A DNA stretch of 64,000 bases from Pseudomonas sp. B21-040 (GTDB lineage Bacteria; Pseudomonadota; Gammaproteobacteria; Pseudomonadales; Pseudomonadaceae): assembly GCF_024748695.1 (NCBI RefSeq), contig NZ_CP087176.1:1543501-1607500 (forward strand), in the 5' to 3' direction. The notes under the pieces were generated by a model. It did not search any database, was not told the DNA's origin, and worked only from the letters and a program-made list of their open reading frames with translations. Numbering within the stretch: position 1 is the first letter of the stretch; each line of letters opens with the position of its first letter. Below, in pieces: positions 60,401 to 64,000 of the stretch. Made by a program: the position numbers and the translations under genes.

Positions 60401-63400
60401 CGTGCAGACGCTCGATATCGGCGGTCTGCATGTGGTCGTCGGTGGTGTCGCCGCCGGTTTCCCGCAATCGATCGTCACCCCGCTGGGCAGCACGCTGACC
60501 ATCACCGGGTTCGACGCCACCACTGGCGTGGTCAGTTACAGTTACACCCTGGTCGATAACGAAGCGCACCCAACCGCTAACGGCGCCAACACGCTCTCCG
60601 AGCAGTTCGCCGTGACCGTAGTGGACGACAACGGCACCACTGCCAATGCCAACCTCGACGTCAACATCGTCGACGATTTGCCAAAAGGCGTGGATGACAG
60701 CAACGCCGGGACTGCCTCGGAAATCTTGCTCACCCTCAACGGCAATGTGCTGACCAATGACGTCCAAGGCGCCGACCGCGTGACCACCGGCCCCAATGCC
60801 GGGCCGATCACTGCCGGCACCTTCACCGGCACTTACGGCACGTTGGTGTTGAATGCCAACGGCACGTACACCTACACCCTGAACACCAGCGATGCCGACT
60901 TCAAAGCCCTGCACGGCAATGGCAATGGCACGGAAACCTTCACCTACACCATCACCGATGCTGACGGCGATACCAGCACCGCCAATCTGGTGTTGAACAT
61001 CCACAACAACGACGATCCGGTGACCATCAGTGGGCTGGATGTTTACGGCGGCGAACTCACCGTCTACGAGAAAAACCTCAGCGACGGCAGCAACCCGAAC
61101 ACTCCGGCGCTGACTCAAAACGGTACCTTCACCGTGACCGCGCTCGATGGTCTGCAAACCCTCGATATCGGCGGTATTCATGTGGTGGTCGGTGGTGTCG
61201 CCGCCGGTTTCCCACAATCGATCGTCACGCCGTTGGGCAGCACGCTGACCATCACTGGCTACAACCCGACGACAGGCGTGGTCAGTTACAGCTACACCCT
61301 GGTCGACAACGAAGCACATCCAAACGCCAACGGCGCCAATAGCCTCACCGAGAACTTCAACGTGGTGGCCACGGACGGCGACGGCAGCACTGCGTCGGGT
61401 CAGATCAACGTCAACATTGTCGATGACTTGCCTACCGCTGCCCCGAACACCGCCAACGCGGCCGAAGGTTCAACGGTCAACATCAGCGTCCTGGGCAACG
61501 ATGTCCTCGGCGCCGATGGTGCCGCAGTGGGTGGGGCGGTGGTGGGTGTACGGGCCGGCGGCAACACAGGGACCCCGGCGAGCGGGGGAGTGGGCCTCAA
61601 TATCAATGGCACCTACGGCTACCTGACCCTGGATGCGGCCGGTAACGCCGTGTACCACAGCAACCCGAACTCAGTGGGTGAAGCAGGTGCCACCGACACG
61701 TTCACCTACACCATTCGCGATTCCGATGGCGACGAAAGCACCACCACCATCACCATCAATATCACCGACACGAGCCTCAAAGCGGTGATTGACCAGGACG
61801 TGACGGTCTACGAAAAAGCCCTCGACCTGAACCAGGACGGTCAGGACCTGGCGGCGGGCACTGTCACCGGCAGCGACCCGGGCAACACCGGGGAAACCGC
61901 CGCCGGTACGCTGGTCGGTTCGGTCACCGGCGGCATCGGCGGGCTCACCTACAGCCTGGTCGGCAGCGCCACTGGCTCGTACGGGCAGATCCTGCTCAAC
62001 GCCAACGGCACTTACACCTATACGCTCACCTCGGCGCCCAAAACCTCGCCGAACGCCAATGACGGGCCAAACACCCTGAGTGAAAGCTTCACCTACAAAG
62101 CCACCGATGCCGCGGGCAACAGCGTCACCAGCACCATCATCGTCAACATTGTCGATGACGTGCCCACAGCGGTGGCCTCGGATCGCTCGGTGGCAGCGGT
62201 GGAGATCGACTCCAACATTCTGATCGTGCTCGACATCTCCGGCAGTATGGCCGACGACTCCGGCGTGCCGGGCCTGTCGCGGCTGGAGTTGGCCAAGCAG
62301 GCCATCAGCGCCTTGCTCGACAAATACGATGACCTGGGCGATGTGAAAGTGCAGCTTGTCACCTTCAGCAGCACCGCCTCTGACAGGACGTCGGTGTGGG
62401 TCGACGTGGCAACCGCCAAGACACTGCTTGCCGGGCTGTCCGCGGGCGGTGGCACCAACTACGATGCTGCCGTGGCAATGCTTCAGACAGCGTTCAATAC
62501 GTCCGGCAAACTGACCGGTGCGCAGAACGTCGGGTACTTCTTCTCGGATGGCAAACCGACCACCGGCCAGGACATCGGTGCGTCGGACGAGGCAACGTTG
62601 AAAGCCTTCCTCGACGCCAACGGCATCAAGAACTATGCGATCGGCCTGGGCAGCGGCGTGAGCAACGCCAACCTCAACCCGATCGCCTATGACGGCAGCA
62701 CCCACACCGACAACAACGCGGTGGTGGTAACCGACCTCAACCAACTCAACTCGGTGCTCTCGGGCACAGTGGTCGGCGCGCCGGTCACCGGTACGCTGCT
62801 GGAGGGCGGCACATTCGGCGCTGATGGCGGCTTCATCAAAACCCTTACGGTTGACGGCACCACGTACACCTTCGACCCTAAAGGCAACACCAACCAGGGT
62901 TCGCTGACCTTCAGTGGCGGCGTCAACCACGGCACGTTCAACACGGTGAACAACAGCATCAGTATCGCCACCAACAATGGCGGCACGCTGGTGGTTAACC
63001 TCGACACCGGTGAATACACCTACACCTCGCAAAAATTCACGTCGGTGGTGATCACCGAAAACATCGGCTTCACCGTCAGCGACAACGACGGCGACCTGGC
63101 CAGCTCCACGCTGACGGTCAAAGTCATTCCGAACGCGGCACCGGTGGCCGTCGATGACCACATCATCACCAACGTGATGTCGGGCAATATCGTGGTGCCG
63201 GGCGAGTTGCTGCTGGCCAACGACACCGATGCCGACAAGGATCCGCTGACCGCATCGCCCACCAACTTCGCTACCGGTTGGGTGGCCAAGGGCGCGGACT
63301 TCACCGGCACCGGCGCGATCAATTTCAAAGGCACCAATGACACCGCGGCCAACCAGAACCTGGCCGACGTGCGCAATGCCTTTGCGGGCAACACTGCGGC

Positions 63401-64000
63401 GATGACGGCATTGCTGGTGGTCAGCGGTTATCTGGGGCAGGTGACTGGCAACAACGCCAACGATGAAGACCTCATCACCGTGAAGCTGAAAGCGGGTGAA
63501 ACCCTCAATCTGGATCACAACCTGGCGGCCGGGCACATCACCATGGAGTACTCCCTCAATGGCGGCGCCTTCATCGGCATCGGGGACGGAGAGACGATCA
63601 CCGCCTCGGCGGATGGGACCTACCGGATCCACATCACCAACATCGAAAACACCAGTGGCGGCAACGCCAAAGGAGACGAAAACTACCAGTTGACCATGTC
63701 CGTCAACTACGCCGGCGCCCATGACAGCACACCGGACGCCCACGGCACCTACACCGCCAGCGACAACCACGGCGGCAGCGACACCGCGGCCGTGACCATC
63801 ACCTACCAGGACGGCCACACCCTCACCGGCACCGCGGGCGACGACGTCATGGTGGCGGGCACCGGCAACAACATCATCAACGCTGGCGACGGCAACGACG
63901 TGCTCACCGCTGGCACCGGCAACAACGAACTGCATGGCGGCGCTGGCAATGACTTGCTGTTCAGCGGCACGGGCAATGACCTGCTCGACGGCGGCACGGG
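54418..64000 (+). CDS. lapA: LapA-like giant adhesin, frameshifted in repeat 5, cut by the window edge
   Basis: It starts at the ATG at 54418 (GGAGGA upstream). Residues 1-130 are a LapA-type retention module with a TAAG site (residues 115-118) for cutting by LapG. From 55021 there are nine tandem 250-residue units, each a T1SS-143-type segment (GVVSYSYTL) and a VCBS-like segment (GTYTYTLNTSDADFKALHG). A spacer, a von Willebrand A domain (DISGSMAD, about residue 2606) and RTX calcium-binding repeats (GGAGNDLLFSGTGNDLL) follow, with the frame open at the edge. One base is missing at 58070-58075, so the frame as read stops at 58113 after 1,231 residues; the next 5.9 kb stays open in the restored frame. 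The protein should stay bound in the outer membrane by its N-terminus until LapG cuts it. MapA is an alternative name. Confidence 0.85.
55021..61769 (+). repeat. Nine tandem 750-bp coding repeats in the adhesin
   Basis: Unit starts are 55021, 55771, 56521, 57271, 58021, 58770, 59520, 60270 and 61020. All are 750 bases except unit 5 (749, the frameshift). Units 2-8 are nearly identical in sequence, while units 1 and 9 are more diverged. Unit ends near NNDDPV and starts with VTI.GL.V.GGELTVYEKNL. Confidence 0.95.

Noticed and set aside
55021..61769. Tandem repeats as a possible CRISPR array
   Set aside because: Units are 750 bases, coding, with no unique spacers and no cas genes nearby.

Overview
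The window reads as chromosomal DNA of a Pseudomonas species, most likely of the P. fluorescens group. The evidence is the high GC content, dense Pseudomonas-type REP/BIME palindromes between genes, a gbu (guanidinobutyrate) cluster in the P. aeruginosa PA1418-PA1422 order, a PA1414-like microgene nearby, an S-type pyocin locus and a Lap-type giant adhesin with its own type I secretion system. No rRNA, tRNA or CRISPR array was seen.

Layout. 1-7456: housekeeping and transport genes (aquaporin Z cut by the left edge, an ABC exporter, periplasmic cyclophilin, alpha/beta hydrolase with a LysR regulator, azoreductase, EamA transporter). 7555-13115: a bacteriocin island. It holds an S-type pyocin with a decayed internal HNH domain and a swapped C-terminal toxin tip, its DUF6392-like immunity gene, a displaced HNH DNase tip with its Im9-type immunity gene, and a protein fusing an Im9-like domain to a pyocin body with no killing domain. 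A 100-bp direct repeat brackets the inserted tip/immunity module. 13123-18133: LysR with a YcaC-type hydrolase, a mechanosensitive channel, a DEAD-box helicase and a small secreted protein. 18427-31612: a two-partner secretion/contact-dependent inhibition island. It holds CdiB, a 2,874-residue CdiA and a candidate immunity gene, then orphan toxin and immunity fragments separated by short palindromes, and a 577-bp duplicated piece of cdiA. 31677-39637: DUF899 protein, lipoprotein, TorF-type porin, CvfB-like S1 protein, EamA and MFS transporters, and a PtrR-like LysR regulator. 39777-46928: PA1414-like microgene, a carrier-protein-like gene without the serine, a metallo-beta-lactamase-fold hydrolase, then the gbu cluster (two transporters, NTF2-like protein, gbuA) with divergent gbuR. 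46932-48895: tRNA-modification gene tapT, then an IS3-family element inserted in a REP sequence. 48896-64000: TolC-LapB-LapC type I secretion genes and, divergently, a LapA-like adhesin that runs off the right edge. The adhesin has nine 250-residue tandem repeats, and a one-base deletion in repeat 5 breaks its frame.

How the parts work together. Three competition or attachment systems sit in one window: a diffusible pyocin, a contact-dependent CdiA system and a giant adhesin held at the surface through a LapG-cleavable N-terminus. Both toxin islands show the same evolutionary pattern: a fixed delivery body, an exchangeable C-terminal tip paired with its immunity gene, and older tips or immunity genes kept downstream. 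The gbu genes would import and hydrolyse 4-guanidinobutyrate to 4-aminobutyrate and urea under GbuR control; a strong dyad in the gbuA-gbuR intergenic region is the best operator candidate in the window.
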